In this document: piece after piece, positions 1-8,604 of the stretch
How the letters are laid out: each line of letters opens with the position of its first letter
How positions within the stretch are numbered: position 1 is the first letter of the stretch
NCBI RefSeq assembly: GCF_040813715.1
Contig: NZ_JBFOCH010000016.1
DNA: 64,000 bases
Source: Mesorhizobium_K marinum
GTDB taxonomy: Bacteria; Pseudomonadota; Alphaproteobacteria; Rhizobiales; Rhizobiaceae
Strand: one strand, 5' to 3'
Made by a program: the position numbers and the translations under genes
The notes under the pieces: generated by a model
What the model was told of the DNA's origin: nothing
What the model saw: only the letters and a program-made list of their open reading frames with translations
Database searches by the model: none

Positions 1-470
1 GTCACCGATGACGCCGGCACCGGCTTCNCCCGGTGGCCGACGTTGACCTGTCGGACGAGACGATATTTCGGGCGACTGCGGCTTTCGTTGGCGAGCGACC
101 AGATAGGTTGCAGCTCGTACAACAACTGCGAGAGGCTTCTGTCGTCATATGGACGACTACCCCTTGGACGATCCCAGGCAATCGGGCAGTCGCGTATTCG
201 CCGCGCATCGAGTACGGCCTCTACGAAATTACCTCCGCAGAGAATGATTTTGGCCCTAAACCTGGTGAGAAATTGATTTTCGCAGCCAAATTGGCTGAGG
301 AGAGCTTCACAAAGGCAAAGCTTGGCTATCGTCATCTCCAGGACATCGATGAATCTGAGCTTAGGCACATTACGCTTTCCCATCCGCTAAGAGATCTTGG
401 CGGAGGCTACGAATTTCCCGTTCCAATGCTCGCAGGCGACCATGTTACCGATGACGCCGGCACCGGCTTC
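1..470. other. assembly gap (N at 28) with duplicated flank and probable chimeric join
   Basis: Bases 1-27 match 444-470 at 26 of 27 positions. The contig ending at 27 and the contig starting at 29 should overlap by roughly 440 bases, but only the last 27 bases of the left contig are in the window. Bases 29 to about 443 are markedly AT-richer than everything to the right, although they encode ileS in frame. Confidence 0.85.
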
Positions 471-2354
471 GTGCACACCGCGCCCGGCCACGGCCGCGAG
501 GACTTCGACGCCTGGATGGACGCGGCGCCGGAGCTGCGCTCGCGCGGCATCGAGACGCTGATCCCGTTCACGGTCGACGACGCCGGCTATTTCACCAAGG
601 ACGCGCCGGGCTTTGGCCCCGACCGCGAGGGCGGCGCGGCGCGCGTCATCGACGACAACGGCAAGAAGGGCGACGCCAACAAGGCCGTCATCGAGGCGCT
701 GATCGCCAAGAACATGCTGTTCGCGCGCGGGCGGCTGAAGCACCAGTATCCGCACAGCTGGCGTTCGAAGAAGCCGATCATCTTCCGCAACACGCCGCAG
801 TGGTTCGTCCACATGGACTACGACCTCAAGGACGGCACGACGCTGCGTTCGCGCGCGCTCAAGGCGATCGACGACACGCGCTTCGTGCCGGCGGCCGGGC
901 AAACCCGTTTGCGGGCGATGATCGAGGAGCGCCCGGACTGGGTGCTGTCGCGCCAGCGCGCCTGGGGCGTGCCGATCTGCGTCTTCGTCGACGAGGACGG
1001 CAACGTGCTGAAGGACGAGGCGGTCAATCTGCGGATCGTCGAGGCCTTCGAGGCCGAGGGCGCGGACGCCTGGTTCGCGGAAGGCGCGAAGGAGCGTTTC
1101 CTCGGCAACCACGATCCGGCGAAGTGGTCGATGGTGAAGGACATCCTCGACGTCTGGTTCGATTCGGGCTCGACGCATGCCTTCACGCTGGAGGATCGCC
1201 CCGACCTGAAATGGCCGGCGGACGTCTATCTCGAGGGGTCCGACCAGCATCGCGGCTGGTTCCACTCGTCGCTGCTGGAAAGCTGCGGCACCAGGGGCAG
1301 GGCGCCCTACAACGCGGTCATCACCCATGGCTTCACCATGGACGAGGAAGGCCGCAAGATGTCGAAGTCGCTCGGCAACACGGTGGTGCCGCAGGACGTC
1401 ATCAAGCAGTCGGGCGCCGATATCCTGCGCCTTTGGGTGGTGACGACCGACTACTGGGAGGACCAGCGGCTCGGCAAGACCATCCTGCAGACCAACATCG
1501 ACGCCTACCGCAAGCTGCGCAACACCATCCGCTGGATGCTCGGCACGCTGGCGCATGACGACGGCGAGACGGTGCCGGTGGAGACGATGCCGGAGCTGGA
1601 GCGGCTGATGCTGCACCGGCTGGCCGAACTGGACGAGCTGGTCCGCGCCGGCTACGACGCCTTCGACTTCAAGCGGGTGGCGCGCGCGCTGTCCGACTTC
1701 ATGAACGTCGAGCTCAGCGCCTTCTATTTCGACATCCGTAAGGACGCGCTCTACTGCGAAGGACCGTCGAGCCTGAAGCGCAAGGCGGCGGTGCAGGTGG
1801 TCCGGCACCTGTTCGAATGCATGGTGACCTGGCTTGCGCCGATGCTGCCCTTCACCACGGAAGAGGCATGGCTCGATCGCTATCCGGACCGGCAGTCGGT
1901 ACATCTGGAGCAGTTTCCTGCGGTGCCCGCCGCCTGGCGCGACGATGCGCTGGAAAAGAAGTGGCGCAAGGTCAGGGATGTCCGCCGCGTCGTCACCGGC
2001 GCGCTGGAAATCGCCCGCGCCGGCAAGACGATCGGTGCGTCGCTGGAGGCGGTTCCGGTGGTCTATCTGGCGGACGCCGCGCACCGTGAGGCCATCAGCG
2101 GCCTCGACATGGCGGAGATCGCCATCACCAGCGGCGTCGACTTCGCCGATGGCGAGGCGCCGGCGGGTGCGTTCACGCTGCCCGACGTCGCCGGCGTGGC
2201 CGTCGTCGTGGAGCGCGCGGAGGCGCGGGGCCTGAAAAAATGCGCGCGGTCCTGGCGCTACACCGCGGATGTCGGCAGCGATCCGGCCTATCCGGACGTT
2301 TCGGCGCGCGACGCCGGCGTGCTGCACGAACTGGCGCGGCTCGGCCGCCTTTGA
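30..2354 (+). CDS. ileS: isoleucyl-tRNA synthetase, C-terminal part
   Basis: Class I aminoacyl-tRNA synthetase that charges tRNA-Ile in the cytoplasm. About 774 C-terminal residues are visible; family members are usually 900-1000 residues, so the true start and the HIGH motif lie left of the window. Blocks in order: WTTTPWTIPGN of the editing (CP1) domain near residue 40, DAGTGFVHTAPGHG near 145, the KMSKS signature (1356-1370), the anticodon-binding helices, and a C-terminal CARSWR remnant of the zinc-binding tail. Codon use changes abruptly near base 440: bases 241-300 are about 43% GC by hand count, bases 541-600 about 65%. Bases 1-27 before the N at 28 repeat 444-470. The first ~410 bases of this reading frame may therefore come from another organism. 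Identity is certain; the 5' part is doubtful. Confidence 0.95.
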   Translation, partial: PVADVDLSDETIFRATAAFVGERPDRLQLVQQLREASVVIWTTTPWTIPGNRAVAYSPRIEYGLYEITSAENDFGPKPGEKLIFAAKLAEESFTKAKLGYRHLQDIDESELRHITLSHPLRDLGGGYEFPVPMLAGDHVTDDAGTGFVHTAPGHGREDFDAWMDAAPELRSRGIETLIPFTVDDAGYFTKDAPGFGPDREGGAARVIDDNGKKGDANKAVIEALIAKNMLFARGRLKHQYPHSWRSKKPIIFRNTPQWFVHMDYDLKDGTTLRSRALKAIDDTRFVPAAGQTRLRAMIEERPDWVLSRQRAWGVPICVFVDEDGNVLKDEAVNLRIVEAFEAEGADAWFAEGAKERFLGNHDPAKWSMVKDILDVWFDSGSTHAFTLEDRPDLKWPADVYLEGSDQHRGWFHSSLLESCGTRGRAPYNAVITHGFTMDEEGRKMSKSLGNTVVPQDVIKQSGADILRLWVVTTDYWEDQRLGKTILQTNIDAYRKLRNTIRWMLGTLAHDDGETVPVETMPELERLMLHRLAELDELVRAGYDAFDFKRVARALSDFMNVELSAFYFDIRKDALYCEGPSSLKRKAAVQVVRHLFECMVTWLAPMLPFTTEEAWLDRYPDRQSVHLEQFPAVPAAWRDDALEKKWRKVRDVRRVVTGALEIARAGKTIGASLEAVPVVYLADAAHREAISGLDMAEIAITSGVDFADGEAPAGAFTLPDVAGVAVVVERAEARGLKKCARSWRYTADVGSDPAYPDVSARDAGVLHELARLGRL

Positions 2355-2360
2355 CGGCCG

Positions 2361-2386
2361 CGATCGGCGGGGTTTCCCGCCGATCG
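2361..2386 (+). terminator. hairpin downstream of ileS
   Basis: A perfect 11-bp inverted repeat (CGATCGGCGGG at 2361-2371, CCCGCCGATCG at 2376-2386) with a GTTT loop begins 7 bases after the ileS stop. It is followed by TTGCTCTT, a weak U-tract, so it is a plausible intrinsic terminator. Confidence 0.6.
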
Positions 2387-2511
2387 TTGCTCTTGACGGA
2401 CGCTTAAGGTAAATAGGGGACTATCCGGCCGACAAATTGTGGCCGGATTTCCGTCCGATATGCAAAAGACGCGTGGCTGGACAGCGTCCGGGCGACGGAG
2501 AGGTGGTTTCA

Positions 2512-3219
2512 GTGGGACTTGTATCGATGAAGAATCGAAATAGCGGGCGCGTCGTCGCTGTCGCGCCGCTTGTCGTCTCCGGCCTGCTTGTCTCCGGTTG
2601 CATGAGTTCGCCGACCTACGGCACCGGCGTGTCGCAGAACGAGCAGCTGACGACCGATCTCAGCAGCATGTTTTCGCTGAAGCCCAAGAAGCAGTTCGCC
2701 TCCGACTATACGCCTCGGCCCGAACTGGTGAAGCCGACCAAGGGGACGACCGACCTGCCGGCTCCGCAGGAGAACATCGTCACCGCCGACGCCTCCCAAT
2801 GGCCCGAGTCGCCCGAGCAGCGCCGCGCGCGCATCCGCGCCGACGCCACCGAGAATCGCGATACTGCCGGGTGGTCGCCCGAGGTCATCAACGACCTGAG
2901 CGTCGACAAGTCGTCAAACAAGCCGAAGTTCGGCTCGTCGTCCCGCAGCTCGGAGTCCGGCGTGGCGCCGGCCGGCGGCGGCGAAGACCTCAACAAGAAG
3001 GGCGCCCAGTTCAAGCAGGAACTGGCGATGACCAAGCAGGGCAGCCCGACCGTGCGCCGCACGCTGTCGGAGCCGCCGCTCGACTATCGCAAGCCGGCCG
3101 AGTCCGCGCCGACCGACGAGCTCGGCGAGGACGAGTTCAAGAAGCAGCGCAGGCTGAAGGCCGAGGCGCGCAAGGCGTCCGGCAGCAAGAGCTGGAAAGA
3201 CCTCATCCCCTGGCTCTAG
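2512..3219 (+). CDS. putative outer-membrane or periplasmic lipoprotein, unknown function
   Basis: A 235-residue protein with a type II signal peptide: basic N-terminus, hydrophobic stretch and lipobox LVSGC, the lipidated Cys being about residue 30. The rest is hydrophilic, rich in Ser, Pro, Lys and Arg, low in predicted structure, and recognisable as no enzyme. GTG at 2512 is preferred because GGAGAGG lies 8 bases upstream; ATG at 2527 (signal MKNRNSGRVV) is the alternative. It stands alone between ileS and the convergent tadA. The last ~130 coding bases are repeated at 3337-3464 beyond an assembly gap, so the second copy is not a second gene. I do not recognise the family. Confidence 0.75.
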   Translation: MGLVSMKNRNSGRVVAVAPLVVSGLLVSGCMSSPTYGTGVSQNEQLTTDLSSMFSLKPKKQFASDYTPRPELVKPTKGTTDLPAPQENIVTADASQWPESPEQRRARIRADATENRDTAGWSPEVINDLSVDKSSNKPKFGSSSRSSESGVAPAGGGEDLNKKGAQFKQELAMTKQGSPTVRRTLSEPPLDYRKPAESAPTDELGEDEFKKQRRLKAEARKASGSKSWKDLIPWL

Positions 3220-3577
3220 GCCGCGCGCGACGCCTGCGCTGGCGAAGCCTAGGCCGTCCGCCGGTCGCGGAAGAATCGCCTCAGGATTTCCGCTGATTCC
3301 CTTTCGCCGAGGCCGGGATAGACGTCCGGGCGNNNCAGCCGGCCGAGTCCGCGCCAACCGACGAACTCGGCGAGGACGAGTTCAAGAAGCAGCGCAGGCT
3401 GAAGGCCGAGGCGCGCAAGGCGTCCGGCAGCAAGAGCTGGAAAGACCTCATCCCCTGGCTCTAGGCCGCGCGCGACGCCTGCGCTGGCGAAGCCTAGGCC
3501 GTCCGCCGGTCGCGGAAGAATCGCCTCAGGATTTCCGCTGATTCCCTTTCGCCGAGGCCGGGATAGACGTCCGGGCG
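3092..3577. other. assembly gap (NNN 3333-3335) with 241-bp duplicated flanks
   Basis: Bases 3092-3332 recur at 3337-3577. The mismatches inside coding sequence are third-position changes (ccg/cca, gag/gaa), as between strain haplotypes. The stretch covers the lipoprotein 3' end and the tadA 3' end; the apparent 270-base intergenic region 3220-3493 is mostly this artefact. Confidence 0.85.
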
Positions 3578-4080
3578 ATGGTGGCAGGCCGGCGCCGCGA
3601 AGAAGCGCACGCCGCTGACCACCGCGCCGCCCTTTTCGTCGGTCGCCCCGAAATAGAGCCTGCGGATGCGGGCGAAGGAGATGGCGCCCGCGCACATCGT
3701 GCAGGGCTCGAGCGTGACGTAGAGGTCGGCTTCGCCGAGCCGTTCGGCGNCACCGCGCCGCCCTTCTCGTCGGTCGCCCCGAAATAGAGCCTGCGAATGC
3801 GGGCGAAGGAGATGGCGCCCGCGCACATCGTGCAGGGTTCGAGCGTGACGTAGAGGTCGGCTTCGCCGAGCCGTTCGGCGGACAGCTTGCGGGATGCCTC
3901 GCTGATCACCAGCATTTCGGCATGCGCGGTGGCGTCGGAAAGCTCGCGCGTGCGGTTGCCGGAGCGGGCGACGATCTCGCCGCCGACGACCAGCACCGCG
4001 CCGATCGGGACTTCGCCGCGGGCGCCGGCGGCTTCAGCCTCGGCGAGCGCCGCCCCCATGAAATCCGCGCGCGAACTCAC
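3494..4080 (-). CDS. tadA: tRNA-specific adenosine deaminase (broken by assembly gap)
   Basis: Zinc-dependent deaminase that converts A34 to inosine in the anticodon of tRNA-Arg(ACG); essential in most bacteria. The N-terminal part MSSRADFMGAALAEAEAAGA leads into the cytidine-deaminase-fold motifs HAE (zinc His and proton-shuttle Glu) and PCTMC (two zinc Cys). A single N at 3750 and a 130-bp duplicated flank (3620-3749 equals 3751-3880) shift the frame. Joining the two copies gives a normal protein of about 150 residues ending in FRDRRTA, with the stop at 3494-3496. The gene is almost certainly intact in the organism. It is divergent from the rluB-type gene, with about 60 bases between them. 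Confidence 0.9.
3620..3880. other. assembly gap (N 3750) with 130-bp duplicated flanks
   Basis: 3620-3749 and 3751-3880 are near-identical with about three scattered mismatches. They lie inside tadA and cause its apparent frameshift. Confidence 0.85.
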
Positions 4081-4143
4081 TTCAATTTCCTCGCAAGCCT
4101 GAAACGATCCTGATATCTACGCGCGCAAAGAGGCAAAGGCCAC

Positions 4144-6587
4144 ATGGACGACGATCGAAAGAAATCTCCGCGCAGGACCGGCGGCAAGCCGGGCGGCCCG
4201 CGCCGACATGGCGACGGCGCACCACGCCTCGCCGGCAAGAAGCCCTACGCCAAGCGTGGACCGGAAGCCGGCGGCGAGCCCGGCGAGCGGAAGAAGCGCG
4301 ACTTCGCGGCCGGCGGGCGCCCGCCGCGGGACGGTTCCGAGCGGCCGGCGGGCGGGCCAAAGCNGCCGCGCCCCGTCGGCAAGAAGCCCTACGCCAAGCG
4401 TGGACCGGAGGCCGGCGGCGAGCCCGGCGAGCGGAAGAAGCGCGACTTCGCGGCCGGCGGGCGCCCGTCGCGGGACGGTTCCGAGCGACCGGCGGGCGGG
4501 CCAAAGCCATTCCGCAAGGGGGCGCCACGCGGCGACCGACCCTTTGCCAAGCGCGAGGACGGCGAGGGACGCAAGCCGTTCGTCCGGCGCGCCGACGGCG
4601 ACCGCAAGCCGTTCGAGCNGTGGACCGGAAGCCGGCGGCGAGCCCGGCGAGCGGAAGAAGCGCGACTTCGCGGCCGGCGGGCGCCCGTCGCGGGACGGTT
4701 CCGAGCGACCGGCGGGCGGGCCAAAGCCATTCCGCAAGGGGGCGCCACGCGGCGACCGACCCTTTGCCAAGCGCGAGGACGGCGAGGGACGCAAGCCGTT
4801 CGTCCGGCGCGCCGACGGCGACCGCAAGCCGTTCGAGCGTCGCGAGGACGGCGAAAGGCCGAAGCGCGATTTCAGGCGCGATGACGGCGCCGGCCGCGAC
4901 GCAGGCTTCAAGCGTCGCGAACGCCCNTGAGCGTCGCGAAGACGGCGAAAGGCCGAAGCGCGATTTCAGGCGCGATGACGGCGCCGGCCGCGACGCAGGC
5001 TTCAAGCGTCGCGAACGCCCGGCCGGAGGACCGGCGGGCAAGGGACCACCGCGCGGCGACCGACCCTTTGCCAAGCGCGAGGACGGCGAGGGGCGCAAGC
5101 CGTTCGTCCGGCGCGCCGAGGGCGACCGCAAGCCGTTCGAGCGTCGCGAGGACGGCGAAAGGCCGAAGCGCGATTTCAGGCGCGATGACGGTGCGCCGCG
5201 CGACGGAGGCTTCAAGCGTCGCGAACGCCCTGCCGGCATGAAAAGCCATGGCGACGGCGCGGCGAAGGCGCCATTCCGGAAACGGGCCGAGGCTGCCGAA
5301 ACGGAGGCCGGCGAGCGGATCGCCAAGCGCCTCGCGCGGGCCGGCATCGCGTCGCGCCGCGACGCCGAAGAACTGATCGCCGCCGGGCGGGTGAGCGTCA
5401 ACGGACGCAAGCTGGATTCGCCGGCGTTCAACGTGACGGCCGACGACCGGATCGAGGTCGACGGCACCGCGATCCCCGCAATCGAGCGCACCCGGCTCTT
5501 CCTGTTCCACAAGCCGGCCGGCGTGGTCACCACCAACCGGGATCCCGAGGGCCGCAAGACCGTCTTCGACGTGCTGCCCGCCGACCTGCCCCGCCTGATG
5601 ACCATCGGCCGGCTCGACATCAACACCGAGGGCCTGCTGCTCCTGACCAATGACGGCGGGCTTTCGCGCGTGCTGGAACTGCCGGCGACAGGCTGGCTGC
5701 GGCGCTACCGGGTGCGCGTCCACGGCAAGGTCGACGAGAAGGCGCTGGCCGCGCTGAAGGACGGCATCGCCGTCGACGGCGTGTTCTACGGTGCGGTCGA
5801 AGCCTCGCTCGATCGCGAGCAGGGCACCAATGCCTGGCTTTCGATCGGCCTGCGCGAGGGCAAGAACCGCGAGGTGAAGAACATCCTGGGCGCGCTCGGG
5901 CTCGACGTGTCCAGGCTGATCCGCATCTCCTACGGCCCCTTCCAGCTGGCGGACCTGCCCGAGGGGCACGTGCTCGAGATCAAGGGCCGCATGCTGCGCG
6001 ACCAGCTCGGCGAGCGCCTGATCGAAGAGGCGGGGGCCAATTTCGAGGCGCCCGTCGTCAGCCAGTTCCCCAACCAGCCGGTCAAGCGCGCGCCGGAAGC
6101 GAAGCCCGAGCCGACCGAACGGCCCAGGGTGACGCGCGACGGCGAGCGCGGCAGGATCGGCGAGGGCGGCCTGATCAAGAAGCGGCACAGGCGCGAGGGT
6201 GCGCGCGACGAGGCGCTCGGCAAGCTTTCGACGCGGCCGGAGCGATCCGACAGGGGGCCGCCGCGTCGCGGCGACCGGCCCGACACGTTCGCGCAGGGCG
6301 CAGACCGCAAGCCGATGCGCGGCGGCAAGCCGGAACGGCCCATGGACCCGCCGGGCCAGCGAAAGGCGAATGTCTGGATGGCGCCCGGCGCGCGCCCCAT
6401 CGGGGCCGGCAGGGCGGCGGCCGAGAAGGCCGAGGTCGAGGCGAAGCGGGCCGCCAGGAAGGCGCACGGCAAGCCGGGCGGGAAGCCTGGAAAGCCGCAG
6501 GGCGACCGGCAGGAGCGCCCGCGCGGCGACCGACCGAGCGGAGGCAGGGGCGGACCACGGGGCAGGGATGCGGATCGTCGGCGGTGA
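4144..6587 (+). CDS. rluB: RluB/RsuA-type pseudouridine synthase with long disordered extensions (gapped)
   Basis: Pseudouridine synthase of the RsuA/RluB/RluE family, acting on rRNA. The conserved core lies at about 5310-6040: an S4 RNA-binding domain (GERIAKRLARAGIASRRDAE) and then the catalytic motif GRLDINTEGLLLLTND, whose Asp is the nucleophile. Before it is a long Lys/Arg/Asp/Gly-rich region built of imperfect repeats such as KREDGEGRKPFVRR and RREDGERPKRDFRRDD. After it comes another basic, Pro/Gly-rich tail to DADRRR. Three Ns (4364, 4619, 4927) with duplicated flanks fall in the repeats and shift the frame, so the true repeat number and protein length cannot be read. ATG 4144 is the likely start. 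The stop lies 20 bases inside rsmD, so the two are translationally coupled. Assignment to RluB rather than RsuA is by length and extensions. Confidence 0.88.
4233..4507. other. assembly gap (N 4364) with ~131-bp duplicated flanks
   Basis: 4233-4363 recurs at 4377-4507 within the basic repeat region of the pseudouridine synthase. The few bases just after the N do not match well. Confidence 0.75.
4400..4838. other. assembly gap (N 4619) with 219-bp duplicated flanks
   Basis: 4400-4618 equals 4620-4838 with a few mismatches. It lies inside the repeat-rich N-terminal region of the pseudouridine synthase. Confidence 0.8.
4835..5020. other. assembly gap (N 4927) with 92-bp duplicated flanks
   Basis: 4835-4926 recurs at 4929-5020. 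A genuine protein repeat of similar content (around 5080-5235) continues downstream, so real and artefactual repetition are mixed here. Confidence 0.8.
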
Positions 6588-7128
6588 CTTTCGCGGCCGG
6601 CCGCTGGCAGCGCCGCGCACCCAGTCCATCCGCCCGACCAGCGACCGCACGCGCGAGGCCGTCTTCAACGTGCTTGCCCACCGCTTTCCCGAAAAGCTCG
6701 ATGGTGCGCGCGTGCTCGACCTGTTCGCCGGCACCGGCGCGCTCGGGCTCGAGGCGCTGTCGCGCGGCGCGGCCCACTGCCTGTTCATCGAGGAATCGGC
6801 GGAAGGCCGCGGCCTGATTCGCACCAATGTCGAGGCCTTCGGCCTGCAGGGGCGGACCAAGATCTTCCGGCGCGACGCGACCGGACTGGGCGATGCCGGC
6901 ACGATCCAGCCGTTCGGACTGGTGTTCGCCGACCCGCCCTATGGCAGGGGGCTCGGCGAACTGGCCCTGCGCTCGGCGCTCGCGGGCGGCTGGCTGCTGC
7001 CCGGTGCGCTCTGCGTTGTCGAGGAGGCCGCGGCCGCGCCATTCGCCTGCGGCGACGGCTTCACCGAGGTCGACCAGCGCAGCTACGGCGACACCGTGGT
7101 CCGCTTCATCATGGCGCCGGGCGCCTAG
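6568..7128 (+). CDS. rsmD: 16S rRNA (guanine(966)-N(2))-methyltransferase
   Basis: A 186-residue SAM-dependent methyltransferase that modifies G966 of 16S rRNA. It starts MRIVGGDFRGRPLAAP, the usual RsmD N-terminus. The SAM-binding loop DLFAGTGALGLEALSRGA is near residue 50, and the catalytic DPPYG motif of N2-guanine methyltransferases is near residue 125. Length fits the family (about 180-200). ATG 6568 overlaps the end of the upstream pseudouridine synthase by 20 bases, so two ribosome-modifying enzymes are co-expressed. Confidence 0.93.
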   Translation: MRIVGGDFRGRPLAAPRTQSIRPTSDRTREAVFNVLAHRFPEKLDGARVLDLFAGTGALGLEALSRGAAHCLFIEESAEGRGLIRTNVEAFGLQGRTKIFRRDATGLGDAGTIQPFGLVFADPPYGRGLGELALRSALAGGWLLPGALCVVEEAAAAPFACGDGFTEVDQRSYGDTVVRFIMAPGA

Positions 7129-7226
7129 CCGCCCGGAATTCGGCCGCTTTTGGCCTCCAGATGACCAACAATTAACTTAAGGCGCGCGGGTTGCCCGTGT
7201 AGTTTGGCCGCGAGTCATCGGAGCAC

Positions 7227-8603
7227 ATGAAGTTGAATACGAACACACGGCGCGTCCTCAGGGGCGTTGTGCTTGCGCTTGTCCTGGCAGCCGGTCCGGC
7301 CTTTGCCGACGCCGGCAAGAAGCCGGCGGGCGAGGAAATCTCCCATTTCCTGCTCGGCAACGGCATGGAAGTCGTCGTCATCCCCGACCATCGCGCGCCC
7401 ATCGTCACGCACATGGTCTGGTACAAGGTGGGCAGCGCCGACGAACCGCCCGGCAAGTCGGGCATCGCGCATTTCTTCGAACACCTGATGTTCAAGGGAA
7501 CCGAGAAGCACAAGGCCGGCGAGTTCGGCGCGAAGATCGCCGAGATCGGCGGCAGCGAGAACGCGTTCACCTCAGACGACTTCACCGCCTATTTCCAGAC
7601 CGTCAGCCCGGATGCGCTGGGCACGATGATGGACTACGAAGCCGACCGGATGCGCAACCTCATCCTGACCGACGCCGTGATCGGGCCGGAACGCGACGTG
7701 GTGCTGGAGGAACGCCGGTCGCGCATCGAAACCAGCCCGGATGCGCTGCTGGCCGAGGAGATCGACGCCACGCTCTACCAGAACCATCCCTACCGCATCC
7801 CGGTCATCGGCTGGATGCACGAGATGGAGAAGCTGAACCGCGCCGACGCCGTCGCCTTCTACGATCGCTACTATGCGCCGAACAATGCGATCCTCGTCGT
7901 CGCCGGCGACGTCGATGCGAACACGGTGCGGACCCTGGCCGAGGCGACCTACGGCAAGGTTGCACGCGGGCCGGACCTGCCGCCGCGCCTGCGCCCGCAG
8001 GAGCCCGAGCAGAACACCGCCCGCACTGTGACGCTGAGCGATCCGCGCGTCACGACGCCGAGTTTCTCGAAATCCTGGCTGGCGCCGTCCTACAATACGG
8101 CCGAACCGGGCGAGGGCGAGGCGCTGGACCTGCTTTCGGAGATCCTTGGCGGCGGGGTGCGCAGCCGCATCTACCAGGCGCTGGTGGTGAAGGCCGGCAT
8201 CGCCTCGACGGCCGGCGCCTACTACGACGGCACCAAGCTCGATACCGGCTCCTTCGTCGTCTACGGCGCGCCGCGCGGCGACGCCAAGCTCGAGGAGGTG
8301 CAGGCGGCGATCGACACGGAGATTGCGGCGGTGGTGAAGGACGGCGTGACCGAGGAGGAACTGGAGGCGGCCAAGAACCGCTTCCTGCGCTCGATGATCT
8401 TCGCCCAGGACAGCCAGTCGTCGATGGCCAACATCTACGGCACCGCGCTGGCGACCGGCGGCACCGTGGACGACATCCTGGGATGGCCGGACAGGATCAG
8501 GAAGGTCACGTCAGCCGACCTCGTCAAGGCCGCCGCCAAGTATCTGCGCTCGAGCGGATCCGTGACCGGCTACCTGCTGCCGGCAGAACCGGTTCAGAAC
8601 TGA
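7227..8603 (+). CDS. M16 family zinc peptidase, catalytic subunit
   Basis: Pitrilysin-type metallopeptidase of 458 residues with a cleavable signal peptide (basic start, hydrophobic VVLALVLAAGPAFA, cut before DAGKK), so periplasmic. The inverted zinc motif HXXEH is present as HFFEHLMFKG near residue 87, with the distal Glu expected in the EADRMRNL region. The second half is the inactive M16C-type domain found in these proteins. The gene immediately downstream encodes a second M16 protein lacking the zinc motif, starting one base after this stop. This is the usual arrangement for a two-subunit peptidase like mitochondrial processing peptidase. The substrate is unknown. Confidence 0.9.
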   Translation: MKLNTNTRRVLRGVVLALVLAAGPAFADAGKKPAGEEISHFLLGNGMEVVVIPDHRAPIVTHMVWYKVGSADEPPGKSGIAHFFEHLMFKGTEKHKAGEFGAKIAEIGGSENAFTSDDFTAYFQTVSPDALGTMMDYEADRMRNLILTDAVIGPERDVVLEERRSRIETSPDALLAEEIDATLYQNHPYRIPVIGWMHEMEKLNRADAVAFYDRYYAPNNAILVVAGDVDANTVRTLAEATYGKVARGPDLPPRLRPQEPEQNTARTVTLSDPRVTTPSFSKSWLAPSYNTAEPGEGEALDLLSEILGGGVRSRIYQALVVKAGIASTAGAYYDGTKLDTGSFVVYGAPRGDAKLEEVQAAIDTEIAAVVKDGVTEEELEAAKNRFLRSMIFAQDSQSSMANIYGTALATGGTVDDILGWPDRIRKVTSADLVKAAAKYLRSSGSVTGYLLPAEPVQN

Positions 8604-8604
8604 G

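Noticed and set aside
387..2327. Long open frame (646 codons) on the minus strand opposite ileS
   Set aside because: Antisense shadow of a high-GC gene; composition is Arg/Ala/His-rich without any recognisable domain, and ileS on the plus strand is clear.
3494..4080. tadA as a pseudogene
   Set aside because: The frameshift coincides exactly with an N and duplicated flanks; both copies encode a normal TadA when merged.
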